Positions 51,036 through 63,600 of a stretch of DNA of 64,000 bases are shown piece by piece. The notes beneath the pieces are model-generated. The model had not been told where the DNA came from and searched no databases. It saw nothing but the letters and a program-made list of their open reading frames with translations. Numbering within the stretch: position 1 is the first letter of the stretch; every line of letters starts with the position of its first letter. This DNA is from Lactarius indigo (Eukaryota; Basidiomycota; Agaricomycetes; Russulales; Russulaceae). Where the stretch lies: the NCBI GenBank assembly GCA_025766275.1, contig JAFKAC010000011.1:310001-374000 (forward strand), written 5' to 3'. The translations under genes were made by a program, and so were the position numbers.

Positions 51036-53288
51036 TTACACCTCCTGCTCGTACGTGTCCTCCCAACCGCCGTAGTCGTCGCCCTTGTCACTTCCATCGG
51101 CGTCGTCGGCATCGTCGAGGTCTGGCTGCAGATCGGCGGCGTCAATCAAGCGCCGCGGTAGTGCGTGTCCACCGACGCGTCCTCCACCCTCCTCGACGAC
51201 GACATTCTGATCCTCATCCTTTTCGTCGAGGGTGTATAGCAAGTCCTCGTCCTTCTCGTCTGTGAATAGGTCCTTGAGCGCGTCGTAATTGATGCGCTTG
51301 CTGTAGCGCGCGTTCTGTTTGAGAAGCGTGCGTACAGACTCGGCCGCAGTGCTTCCGTGGGGAGTGGACGCATCGCGGGGCTTCATCGCGGGCTTTCGGC
51401 GCTGCAATCGTCGTTGCGCGGTCAGCTTGGAGGGAGAGGGCATGCACATAAAATAAAATAAAAACCTTCTTGTGCTTGGACGACGTTGCGCCCGGCTCGC
51501 GTTGCTCCCCCTTGGCTGTTCAGCGATAGTCAGACCAACCAGACCCAATGGCGGCACCAATAATACACTCACCCGCAATTGCCTCGAGATACTCCCGGTT
51601 CATCTCGACCCAAACCCGTTCCTTTATCCGCACCTCTTCCTCGCCCAAAAGGAGCTGGTCGAGTTCCTCTTCGTCTAGCCCGGTCAGCTCGTCCACCGGC
51701 TGAATGCCCGCTACGCGCCGCTCGTTGACCTCGTCTAGTGCGGCGCTGAGCTGCGCGCCTTGCTCGTTCAGTAGATACTCGGCAACTTCCTCTGTGAGGA
51801 CGTTGTTGACTTCGGCCTCGAGCGGCGACACGACGGCTTTAGTCAAACCGCAAGGGTCTGTGAGGCGCGAAGATGATGGGTTGATCAAATCGCCGGGTTG
51901 CTCCATGAGGAGCGCGGGACCACCTTGATAAACGGGGAGTTCTTCGCCCGGCTCTGGTAAGAAGAGGGGCTCGGGTTGAGAGGTGCCGGCGAGGATGCCA
52001 GAGTTGAGGAGCTCCGGGTCGAGGTGTGGTGCTTGGTTGTTGGGGACGACGTGGTCGCCGACGCCGATATCTCCTTCCTCGTCACTCTCCCCGATGCGTC
52101 GGCGTTTGCGTTTGCGCTTGTCCGCCTTGCTCTGCCTTTTTCGCATCTTGCCCGTCTGTCCAGATGTCTCCTCTGCCTCCGGTTCTCTGCCCTCGCGCTC
52201 TTTGTCCTTGCCCTTGATAAATGCAGGTGGGTCCATCTCTTCCTCCAGCCATACGGTACGGAAATCCGCTAGGGTGAGAGCGCCGCTCGGCGTCTCTTTG
52301 AACTCCTTCAAGCGCTTGCGCAACGTCGTATCCGCGATCTTGACGACTTGCACGATCTCCTCCACCGAGCGCCGGAAGTTGTTCATGCGGGCGGCGAGAA
52401 GAAGACACGCTCCGCAGATACCCGCGGGCCGGCGTCCCTTGGTCATCCAGTCGCGGTCGAAGCGTTGGACGAGACGAATGGCGTCCGTCGCGACTTTGTG
52501 CGTTTCGTCACCAAACTCCAGCAGCGCGGCGAAACGAGAGATGTAATGGGACGGATCTACCAAGGGTAAACGGAGGTTGAGCGTCTGCACAAGCTGTAGA
52601 TATGTGTGTCCAAGCTCAAAGACGTTGACCTGAAGAGGATGAGTCAACCCAAATATAGTGGAAGGGGAAGTTCTACCTGGAGGAGGTCGGAGAAATCGAT
52701 GAGCATATAGTTGCGCGTTTCTTTTTGTCGACACGCGACGTAGAGACAGACTGCTACTACGTTGAGACTTTTGCGCCCTTTCGTGAATTTGTGTTCTACC
52801 GCGAGGGTGTACAGGCGCGTGGCGGCGAGGGAGACGACGTCGGAGAGTCGCAAGTTAGAGGCGATGCTCTGGATCTTTCGATTCGCTAATGATAGAGATT
52901 AGGAGGCACTGGGTTCTACGAATGTGTGACTCACCGTTCGCAATGGTTTGTTCCCTAGACTCCGCGTTTCCTCTATTTCCGAAAGGACCCCCCATGCGCG
53001 CGTGGGCTGCGAATATTTGGCGTCAGTGCACATGCGAAAATGCCGTGCTTGCTGAGGGCTCACTCGCGCCTTGCCCAACGTATGATCCCTGCACCATGGC
53101 AGCGCCAGCCGCAGTCTCGCCGAAGGAGACCTCATTCACGATGGTGTTCTCTTCGACAACAGTGCCGCATTGTACGCAGAAGCCGTTGCCAGCTGCGGCA
53201 TCGTATTCAATTACAGTACCTCCGCAGTCAGTGCATACGACCTGATGCTAGGTTAGCGCGAGCTGTGAGGGAAGATGGGTCCCACCAT
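51036..53288 (-). CDS. BRF1: TFIIIB subunit BRF1
   Basis: An RNA polymerase III initiation factor that joins TBP to tRNA and 5S promoters. The first exon is just the ATG at 53286-53288, followed by an intron; exon 2 gives the TFIIB-type zinc ribbon VVCTDCGGTVIEYD, then FCVQCGTVVEENTIV. Two cyclin repeats follow: NLRLSDVVSLAATRLYTLAV, VAVCLYVACRQKETRNYMLI, then VFELGHTYLQLVQTLNLRLP and AGICGACLLLAARMNNFRRS. A Lys/Arg stretch near KADKRKRKRRR precedes the BRF1-specific C-terminal homology block (ERVWVEMNREYLEAIAGE; RYSKRINYDALKDLF). An acidic tail (DLDDADDADGSDKGDD) ends YEQEV with TAA at 51036-51038. About five introns, around 640 residues. Confidence 0.94.
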
Positions 53289-53413
53289 TGTTCCTTGGAG
53301 TGATAATCTAAGAGCGGAACTTCCCACGCGGTGATATTGATACTACAACATGATGTACTTCATACAATGATCGATCACATTGTGTACCCGACAGTCCGTC
53401 AAAATCCATCAAC

Positions 53414-54230
53414 TCAGACATTGTTCGCGTTGCGCTGTCCAAACCCATTCTCTGGCTGAGCAAACGCATACTGAGCCCCGTAGTTGTATGTCGTCGCCAT
53501 CGGAGGGACACTCGCAGCCATTTGAGAAGGCGGCGGAATATTCGCTGCCTCTTCTTCCTGCAGTTGGCCAGCGTAATCAGAGACGATGACGCACCCCCCT
53601 GATCGACCAGGAATCAGCGAACACGATCGGAAACCAGGGTGGGGGAAACATACAAAGTTCAATCAACCAGAAGAAGATGTAAAGACCAATCGTAACTCCA
53701 CGGCCGACGTCAAACGCCTTCTTACATTCGTCTTGCGTGCTTTGGCTAGTGCTACCGTTGACGCAGTTGTTCACGCTGTCGGTGCCGACCTTGTGGAATA
53801 GCGTGTATATGAAGTACGCGCCGGTGGCGATGCTGAAACCCAGGTGATACCACACCATCGTATTATACAGAGAGATAAAACTCTGGCGTTTGGTGATGGT
53901 TCCAATCAACCTGATTGCCCGGTTCAGCCTCAAAGAGCACAAGCGCATAGAGATGACGAACCCAAAGAGAGAAATGATAGCAAGGATCGTATATGAAAGC
54001 GAAGTAATCACGACGGAAATTTCCTGGTTCTTGGTCAAATGTGCTTGATCTATGAGGAACGTAAGGTGATGATTCTGAGGGATAGGTTGCCACGGACCTC
54101 TGTGTGCAGCAGCATTCCACCCGACACCAGCAATGATGGAACCGCCAGCGAAGCCCAACATGCTCATGATGAAGACGCCGAAGCGCACGGGGATGCAACA
54201 ACAGAACTTTCGTGAAGGAACGTAACCCAT
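53414..54230 (-). CDS. Four-TM membrane protein, family uncertain
   Basis: Two exons, about 250 residues. The start MGYVPSRKFCCCIPVRFG carries a cluster of three Cys before the first helix (possible palmitoylation). TM1 is VFIMSMLGFAGGSIIAGVGW, TM2 SYTILAIISLFGFVISM, TM3 WYHLGFSIATGAYFIYTLF, then a loop with NNCVNGSTSQSTQDECKKAF (two Cys and an N-glycosylation-like site) and TM4 VTIGLYIFFWLIEL. The tail GCVIVSDYAGQLQEEEAANI is cytosolic and ends NANNV. The layout of two helix pairs with a Cys loop before TM4 is MARVEL/tetraspan-like and common in basidiomycetes. Function unknown. It shares a 247-bp divergent promoter region with the site-2 protease gene. Confidence 0.75.
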
Positions 54231-54477
54231 AGCGGCGAACTTGAAAATGTAATAAAAAGCTAGTGGATTGAGAAAACAAAAAGAAAAAGACGTCGGGTAT
54301 GGAGTACAACGAAAGAGGGTGGAAAGGGAGGCACAGCCTGGGGGGAAAAGAGCAATAGTTCGTGTGGTTTATATAGTCACATTGGGTCGTTTGATGGCCG
54401 GATGGACAACTGAGCCACAAGCTCTGACTGATCCGCGTCGCTGCGGTGCAAGTGTCTCTCCTCAGAATCACCCACGC
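54231..54477. promoter_or_regulatory. Divergent promoter region, four-TM protein / S2P
   Basis: A 247-bp region between two outward genes. TTATATAG at about 54369-54376 lies some 100 nt upstream of the protease ATG and is a possible TATA element on the plus strand. Confidence 0.4.
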
Positions 54478-56374
54478 ATGATCTCGCTTGCGTTGCCCCT
54501 TCTTCTCTTCTCTTGGCTATTCATTCACTTCATTTATCGCTTTTATACACCTCCCAACAAATCCAGAGGCATTCTGCCGACTTCGTTGACCAACCGGAGG
54601 CGAAACTCGACAACTGTCACCCTCAAAACGGTGTACCTCCGCGTTGAGAGCACCGCATTCAACTTTCATCATGATGTTTTGTCTCACTGGCTCACTCGAA
54701 ACACCACTTCTCGCTTGCCCACTGCTCTACGTGTGGCGTTTGACTTGGGGATCGTGATCTCCCTGCTGGGCATGGTCGTGGCTTTGGCGCTGTTGTCTTG
54801 GACATTTATACTCCTTGCGCGAAGACTTGTAGCCGGTTTGGCCCCTCCGTCTCCGGACGTACATACCCATGTGAAGCGGGCATATCAAAGCGACTACGCA
54901 CCCCCTACATCACCTGCACGTGCACCCGCGGACATACCTGTCCAATTGTTGGTACGCGCTAATCACACATGTGCTTTCATGCCCACTCACAGACGCAGAT
55001 ACCTGGAGTCACTCTCCCACTCTCCCATCTTCCCATGCTCATCGCCGCACTATTCTTCTCACAAGCCATACACGAAGCAGGGCACGCAGTTTGTGCCGCA
55101 CTGTCCGTCGTCTTACTTCTCAGGCCAGCCCATTTTCTGATGGGTCTCCAACAGCGATGGCGTTCCGTTGCAGAGTCTCGGCGCATCCTTGACGTTCGTA
55201 CTACCTGCGGCTTTCGTCGCTTTTCCTTCCCATACTGTCGCCGCGTTGCACCCACACGTCCGCGCGCGTATCGCCGCAGCTGGTCCACTTCTCAGCGCCT
55301 TGCTCGGTGTCGCTCTCATGCTCCCTCTTTGGCGCGTGTTTCTCCTCGCCGGCTATTCAGACGTCTCCGCAGAAGGTTTGATGGTGGCGTCAGTCGCGCC
55401 TGATTCGCCGTTGGCGTCCCATCTACCCCTTGGTGCGCTCCTCACCGCACTCGATGACTTCCCGCTCGCCGATGCCAACAAGAGTGCATGGCGTGAATAT
55501 CTGACCACCCCGCTCCCACCTGACTTCAAAGAACCGGCCTGGTGTGTAGACACGAAATGGTTCCTCAGTGGGAGGCCTTGCCATGGTCTCGTCTTGTTAC
55601 ACTAACGGTTTGTGTCGCATAGGTCACCCGCGTGGTTGCTGCACAGCTCCGCCACCCGGACCTGGCTCTGAAGCGTGCCTTGTACCACTCGCAGACGGAG
55701 AAACCCCACGCTGTACTAATGCGCCGGAACTCCTCGTACCCACAACCCATGCCGTTACGCGTTGTGAAGGGCTGTGCACGAAGGGACAGATGTGTGTGCG
55801 TCTCCGTGAGGGCGAAGAATTCTTGCGCATTAGTGTACAGTCTGACGACCACAAAAACCCGACGCGCGTCGTATTGTGGCGAGGGTCACGCGACGAGATC
55901 TACCAGGGTGGTACGATCCTCTTGGCTTGCGCAGTCTGTTTTGTGTTAATTGCGATCTAGTCGACGTTACCCGATGGCGACCGAGGTCACCGTTCTTTCC
56001 TCTTTGGTGTCCGAATCTTGCTGCCGAGATCATACAGTGCGTCGCTATGGTTGTTCGCATCACGCAACTAAAGCCCTGCCGACAGATACATTCAGACTTT
56101 AACGATATCCTTATTTTTTCTCAATGTGCTTCCGCTTCCGCAACTCGACGGTGGCATATTGCTAGACGCCGTACTCCGGCATCTCGAGCACAAAAGTCCT
56201 ATCGAGATAGATGTCGAAGTGGGGATAAGAGAGAGGGGTGCACCCTCACGAAGCCTACGAGTGGGGCTTCCGAGCAGACTTCTGCGGGTTCTAACGACAG
56301 GTCTGCTTGGTGGGTGTGGGTTGTTGGCGGCGTGTGATGTCATATTGAGAAAATACATGCGTTCGTCTGGATGA
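54478..56374 (+). CDS. Site-2 protease (M50 intramembrane metalloprotease)
   Basis: Cleaves membrane-anchored transcription factors inside the bilayer; in fungi the known substrate class is SREBP-like sterol regulators. Two N-terminal helices (MISLALPLLLFSWLFIHFIY; LGIVISLLGMVVALALLSWT) precede the zinc motif FFSQAIHEAGHAVCAAL (HExxH, near 55071), then DGVPLQSLGASLTFVLPAAF, LLSALLGVALMLPLWRVFLL, a PDZ-like part LMVASVAPDSPLASHL, a Cys-containing luminal loop, and the third zinc ligand in FFLNVLPLPQLDGGILLDAV (N-P...LDG, near 56125-56150). It ends RKYMRSSG with TGA. Five or so introns, around 540 residues. The exon borders around 55080-55150 and 55910-56105 were chosen to keep the family sequence. 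Confidence 0.88.
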
Positions 56375-56492
56375 AATAAGAGGGAGACATAGCTTATGCG
56401 CATGTGCATCGTTTTCTGATTAGCGTCTGACGTGAACAGCTCCCATCGTCAAATTCGGCACTGGGACCACCACAGAGTACAACAAGAAGGGT

Positions 56493-56917
56493 CTACTTCT
56501 TCTTGGGTTGCTTCTTCACCTCCTCAATGTTAAGTCCTTTGGCATGCCGGTCATATCAGAATATGCGCAATCGATACAAAAAAAAGTCTCACCAGGTGGA
56601 AGACTCTGCTTGAGTTTTTCTGCCTTCTCTGGGTCGTCGATCGCGAGGGTGTAAAGGTACCGTGAGCATCTAATCTTAAACTTTGTGCGCTCTTTTCCTC
56701 CAGGGGTCGCAGGCGCAATCTTTTTGATGCGCGCCGCTGCGAACGTGGCCGTTAGGGTTGAGAGTGAGCAAGAATGACATAAGTGACGCACAGCGGGCGT
56801 CCTTCCGCCGTGCGATGTCGATGAATTGCTTGATATCGCGAATCTCCTTGGGCTAGAAAGTACGCGTAAGTTGATACCGAGAGGCGCAGAATGTGACGAT
56901 GGAAGATAACTTACCAT
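56493..56917 (-). CDS. RPL38: 60S ribosomal protein eL38
   Basis: A small large-subunit protein. The first coding exon is only the ATG (56915-56917), followed by a GTAAGT donor. Exon 2 is [20 protein letters not shown], exon 3 [20 protein letters not shown] then [20 protein letters not shown] and KLKQSLPPG, and exon 4 [13 protein letters not shown] with TAG at 56493-56495. The 83 residues are slightly longer than the usual 70-80 because of a short TPGGKE insertion and a basic tail. It is convergent with the site-2 protease gene, with 118 bp between stops. Confidence 0.93.
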
Positions 56918-57644
56918 GGCGTGGAGTGGGCGTGTGTCTTGACGAGTGGATGTTTGAACGTGGGAACTTACCTCGACAGTGGTGGTGGCTGAATAGCTGT
57001 ATAGTAGCTCACGGGGAATGCCGGGTTGGTCACTGTGTGACGGATGTTCCGGACCGGTCATTCTCGGTGAGATGATCACTTGGTAGTCAAGTGCATCACC
57101 GTGTGCTATACCCAGGGCTATACCAACTGTCCGAAGGTTGTGTGTTGTTACCGCCACACCCCTGGCATTGTATCTGATAGATCTGATACGTGCTCCTCAC
57201 GCTAGAACCGACCTTGATTTCTATTACCTACCTTGACCATCGAAGGGTGGTTCGTCCCCGACTCGATGGGGGCTATTATTATCATATATCATCTGGTATC
57301 AGATCCAAAGCCAGATCCCATGGAAACTTGCTGTGTCCCCACAAATTATTATGTGTAAATATTTTGTGTCCGATAAGGGGGTTTTCAACAAGGCTGAGGT
57401 CGCGTAATTAGTGCGGATCAGAGACCATGTGAGCAGAGCTCTGCTCAACTAGCGCGCTCTTGGTTTCGACGTGAGTTCTGGACACATCGTGAATGTAGGG
57501 TCACCTCGCTCGCAAACTAGTCATACCACCTCTTCGTTACTCACGTTTCGGTATACTGACGCAATCCCGCGACGTGTTTTCACCCTTGGATTCGAGTGGC
57601 AGTCCCTCTGAGCTTCCCTCACATTAGCGATAAACGCTTCTATC
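56918..57644. promoter_or_regulatory. Divergent promoter region, eL38 / myosin II
   Basis: A 727-bp region between two outward genes, no supported gene. It contains the second copy of the 18-mer TTTGTGTCCGATAAGGGG (57363-57380) and, near 57425-57445, a short palindromic stretch around GCAGAGCTCTGC. Confidence 0.45.
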
Positions 57645-60600
57645 ATGTCTACGCCACGAATATCTCAAAACGCAGAAGCTGCGCGTGTTGCCGCTCTTCA
57701 GGCAGAGTTCAACGAGAAGAAATGGGTCTGGGTTCCCGATGAAAGGGATGGCTATCTTGCAGGATGGGTCGCAAAGGAAGAAGATGAGGTGGGCGAAGTG
57801 GTAATGGCCGCAGGTGGAGACGTACGTCTTGTAACGTTCTTATGCAATCCGCCTATTTTATCTATTATTCCTGCGACCAGATCCGCAGGCTGCCATTGTA
57901 CGCGCTTTCCAAGATGAACCCTCCAAAGTTTGATCGGGTCGAGGACATAGCAGACTTGACTTTCTTGAATGAGGCCAGTGTCGTGCATAATTTGCGTCTA
58001 AGATATGGATCTGGTGCAATATATGTGTGTCCATAATTCACTATCCTATCCCCTCAGATTCTGACCGTATCTCAGACCTACTCTGGTTTATTCCTCGTCG
58101 CCATCAACCCTTACCAGAGCCTTCCACTATACTCTGACTCCATAATACAGCAGTACCGTTCTCGACGGCGTGACGAGAGTCCCCCACATATCTTTGCAAT
58201 TGCAGAGCGTGCCTGGGTAAACATGGGAGAAGAGCGCGAAAACCAAAGTATCCTAATCACAGGCGAGTCTGGAGCCGGAAAAACAGAAAGCACCAAAAAG
58301 GTCATTCAATACCTCGCTGCAATCGCCGCGGACGCGCATTCCCATACCCCGACCCCTTCTCACTCCCACACCCAGTCGCTTTCATCATCATCCTCTTTTG
58401 GCGCCATCATGCCATCTGCTGGCCTGCCAGGAAGGAATTCCATTCTTAGGCATAAACCTCACCAATCCATGTCTGTCACCAATACGGGCACGCAGACGAG
58501 CTCAAAGGGTCGACTTGGTCTGCTGGAGCGCCAAATCCTCCAGGCCAACCCTATTCTCGAGGCATTCGGCAATGCACAAACACAGAGAAACAATAACTCG
58601 AGTCGTTTTGGCAAATTCGTGCGCATAAGCTTTGCCCCAGACGGGAGCATCGCCGGCGCGAATATTGACTGGTATCTTCTTGAGAAAAGTAGGGTCATCG
58701 TACGTGCTGCTGCAGAGCGAAATTTCCATGTATTCTATCAGCTGCTAGAAGGCGGCAGTGCGCTGAAGGGTGAGTCTGCCCGCATCTTGAACGAACCAGA
58801 CGATCAGACTCTTTCCCGACTCAGAAACACTACTACTTGAGGGTAATGCGTCCAATTATGAGTGCCTTAACAAGAGCCGAAGAGAAGTCGACGGCATCGA
58901 CGATCTAGAGGAATGGAGCCTACTCAAGGCAAGTCGCAGCTTTGCTGGGGCGTTCCAAATCTGAAGATATTTCTTATAGAATGCGCTTGAGGTGGTTGGC
59001 TTCTCGGCGGCAGAACAGCTTGATCTCTTCCGCATTGTAGCTGCGGTTCTTCACCTTGGAAACATCTCAATCACGGCTACTCGAGCGGATGATGCACTGA
59101 TGCCTGACCCTTCGCAAGCGGAACGTGCCTGCCATATTTTGGGTATACCTGTGGCCGAATTCACGAGGGCGGTGCTACGCCCGCGTGTCCTCGCGGGACG
59201 AGAATGGGTCACGCAGGCCCGTACAAAGCAACAGGCGTTGGACGAACTCGGTGCGCTGTCGAAGACACTGTACGAAAAGTCCTTCGGCGCCCTTGTCGAC
59301 CGTATCAACCGGGCACTAGATCGACCAACATCCAAGTCGACCTTTATTGGCGTGCTTGACATTGCAGGTTTTGAGATATTCGAGGTCAATGCCTACGAGC
59401 AACTCTTGATCAACTACACAAACGAGAAACTCCAACAATTTTTCAATCACCACATGTTTGTCCTGGAGCAAGAAGAGTATGCCCGAGAGGGGATCGAATG
59501 GGACTATGTCAACTTTGGGCTCGACTTACAGCCAACCATCGATCTTATCGAAGGCAGCGGGAGTGTCATCGGTGTGCTTAGCTTGCTAGACGAGGAGTGC
59601 ATCATGCCTCGTGCGACCGATCTTACCTTCACAAGCAAACTGCATCAGCTCTGGAGTGGGGACCTGCACGGTGAAGAGCCTCATCCCGGTCGTGACAAGT
59701 ACGAGCCTTCGAGGTTCGAACAGGGCTTTCTCGTACACCATTACGCGGGGAAAGTCGAGTATCATACCGATGGGTGGCTCGAGAAGAACAAAGATCCATT
59801 GAACGACAATCTTATCCGTGTACTTACCGCCTCGTCGGAGCCATATGTCGCTTCCCTCTTTGCCGAATTCGCCGACGCACCACCCACTTTCGCCGTCTCA
59901 ACTGGCGCTCCAAATGCACACACTATCGGGAAAAAACGAACGCTAAAGAAAGGCGCGTTCCGTACCGTTGGCCAGAGGCACAAGGAACAGCTGCAAAGTT
60001 TGATGGCTCAACTTTATGCTACTCAACCCCATTTCGTACGCTGCATCGTTCCTAACGCAAACAAGAAACCGGGCCGCATAGATGTTCCTCTCGTCCTTGA
60101 TCAGTTGCGTTGCAATGGCGTCCTGGAAGGCATTCGTATTGCGCGCCTCGGTTATCCTAATAGATTACCCTTCATCGAATTCCGCCAGCGCTACGAGATA
60201 CTCACCCCGGGTATCATCCCCCGTGGGTATATGGACGGTCGCAAGGCATCCCTTCGCATGGTCGATGCGCTTGACCTCGACAAGTCACTCTTCCGCATTG
60301 GCACCTCCAAGATCTTCTTCAAGGCAGGCGTGCTTGCCGAACTGGAGGAACGCCGGGATGCGACTTTGTACGACATCTTTTCGAGGTTGCAGGCGCGCGC
60401 CCGAATGTTCTCCGCCCGGCGACAAATGAAAAAGATCCTAAATCGCGCGGTGGCAATCCGTACCATTCAGAAGAACGCACGTATTTACGCGGAACTCCGT
60501 GAGTGGCCCTGGTGGCAATTGTATACGAAGGTTTTTATATCCCTTCGCTCTTTTGACAGTGTTTTATGCTAATTTATGTAGGTTCGCCCGTTACTTGCTG

Positions 60601-63600
60601 CCACACGCAATGATGCCGAGCTCCACAAGAAGGAAGCTGAGCTCCTCCTGATCAAGGAGCGTGCCGAGCGTGACGCGAAGGAGAAGGAAGCCTTGGAGAA
60701 CCTTAAGATGCGCCTCGAAGCTGAAAAGCGAAAGGCTGAGGATGCCTTGGCGGCCGAGCGCAACCTTGCAATCGACAAGGATTCGTTGCTGGAGCGGAGC
60801 AAGAGGCGGGAACTTGAGCTCGAAGAGGAGGTAGCTACGCTTCAAGGCGACCTTGATACTCTCGACTCGCAACTAGATCGCGCCCTCAAAATACAGAAAG
60901 AGAGCGAAGATAAGCACGAGGCCCTTCGCCAAGCATTTGACCAAGCGGCTGAGCATCTCGTCCATCTTGAGAGCGAACAGCAGGACTGGGCGAATCGAGA
61001 AGAAGAGCTCTTGAAACGACTGGCTTCTACTGACCAGGATCAAGAAGAACTTCGCCGTGAACACGGCGAATTGGAAAGGGAGGCGACAGAGCTACGGCGA
61101 CAACTGTCACAGCGCGAGGAGGACCTTTCTCGAATTAAGGAGCGAATGGAAGTTGCCATCTCCGAACTGGATGGAAAACTCAGTTCTGAAGTCCAAGCGC
61201 AGTGCGTTTGTTTTCACAAACATCGTTGTCACTCTCATATTTTCTCAATCATCTAGTGAACTCGCAAAAGGTCGTACGGACACGCTCGAACACGACGTCC
61301 GTCAAGCCAGAACTCAGCTCGCCGAGCTCTCACGCACCGCGTCCGATTACTCTGACATGATCAAGCAAAAGGATGGCGATATTACCCGGCTTACCACTGA
61401 ACTCGAGGTGTCCAAGTCAGACCGAGGCCGTCTTTCTAAAGAGATTCTCGAGCATCGAGGGCGAATCGACGCTCTCACCGCCGAGATAGCCTCCCAACGA
61501 GACAGTGAGGCCCGCCACACTGCTGTGCAAGGGAAGCTTCAGGATGAATTGGACAAGCTTCGGTCGTTGATAGATGCCAAGGCGAGCGAAGAAAGTCGTC
61601 GCAACGAGGTGGAGAAGCAGAAGGACGCAGAACTGCGGGATCTTCGATCACAAGCCAGTCAGCTGCAACAGGAGCTCAGCGAAGCACGTCGAACGGCCAT
61701 AGAGGTTGAGAACACGCTCAAAGTCGATTTAGAGACCTCTGTGCGGGAACACACTTCGTTGCTGCAGAGTCATCGTTCTCTATCAGATCGCGTGCAAGCT
61801 AACGATCAGAAGCTCAAACAAACCGAGGCATCCCTGGCTGAGGCATCGAAAATCAAGAGGTCTCAAGAGTCAGAGCTGCAGGAGCTCCGGACCCGCCGGA
61901 TTGACTTGGACGGACAGTTAGCTGAGCTGCAGAAAGCAAAAGAGGTAATGTTGTGTACCTCTCGAAGTAGGTGCTACTATACTCAAGGGCTGCTCTCTCT
62001 AGAGCCTAGAACGTCAACTTCACGCTGCGCAGAGCAAATACCAGGATTTTGAAGACGCAACGCTGCAACTTGAACGGGAAAAGAACGCACAAGACCGTCA
62101 AGTAGACACGTTGAAACAACAACTTCACGCGGAGACAGCTAGGTACGCTCAACTGGAGAAAGTCGCTTCGAAGCAGAAGGCAGAGCTCGTTCGACTGCAA
62201 GACAAGAACGCCAACTTCGACCGCGAGATAGACAAACTTCTCACGGATCTGAAAAATCGTGAATGGGAAGTTAAGCAACTGGAATCCCGCCAGGACAAGA
62301 CGATCGTCGAGCATGTGCATGTTTTAGAAGAGGCAAAACGTGTCACCGATCGTCAGCTTGTTGACGCACAGAAGGAGCTCGAGAGTCAAGCCACCTACAT
62401 CCGATCTCTTGAGAAGGCGAAGGCGAGGCTAACTAGCGAGGCCGAAGATCTTGCCCGTGCGACAGCGAAGGAGCATACGGAACACCGTTCGAAGGAGAAG
62501 GCAGCTCGTGCCCAGGAGGCCTTAGCGAAGAAAGCTGTACTTGAGGCCGAGCTTGAGCGCAAGAACCGGCAAGTCTCAGAGGCTAATGTTCGTCGGCTGC
62601 AGGAAGACCTTCAAGCAACGCAGGCCCAAGTCGCGGAAGTTACCCAACAGTTCCTCTCTATGCAACGATCCAAGGACGAGTTGGAAGCCGAGCTTGCGCG
62701 CCTGGCTGACGAGGCTGACGGGAGCGAGTCGTTGGCGAAGATACAACGTCAATATCGAGCGCGCGTCACCCAGTTGGAAACGCAGCTAGAAGAAGCGCAG
62801 GTGACCTCGAATACGGTGGCGCGGATACAGGACCGCATTGACCGGCAGCACGCCGAAATTCGACGAATGATCCTGTCAGATGGCCCCAAGGACGAATTCC
62901 GAGACGCTATCCTCCGCGAGCTGCTGTCTGCCGAGCAGGCGAGCCAGGAGTTGTTGCCACAGAATCGCGGAAAACCGAGTGTACGGACGTTGGCGAATGT
63001 TCAGCCCACAAAGCGAACGTCTCTTGTCACGAATGGCGCTGTACGGCCCCGATCCGAGTCGAGTGTCCAGGCAGAAGTCGAAGAGAGTCGGCGCTTAATC
63101 CAGGAGCTTAGCCAGATCAAGGCGCAGTTACAACGCGAACTCGCAGATGTGAAGGGCCGTCTCCAAGCCGAAATCGCAGCGAAGAACGAAGAAGCTAGTA
63201 CGTCTCCTCGCTATTTGAACGCGTCAATGTGACTTATGTCTCTCTTCCTTTACAGATCAAAGACGTCAGGTGTTAGAGCACTTGAGTGAACTACAAGTTT
63301 CCTCGATATCTTCTTCTGCTGCTGAGTCGGAGCTACGTGAGGCCGTGGAGGCTTTCCGAGCCAAGGCCGATGGATACCGCGCCAAGCTTGAAGCTGCTGA
63401 GATCGAAAAAGTCAAGGTTTCTCGTGCAGAAGCCCAATGTGGGTTGCCAAATTTCCTTTAAAAACACTCAATTTGTTGAATGCACTCCCCAGCACGGAAG
63501 TCGATGGCGGATGCGAGCAAAGCTCAGAAAGCTCTGGTTGCCGAAAGGGACGCTGCAATGAACAAGTTGCAGTTTGCCGAGGCAAAAATCCAGGAGCTCG

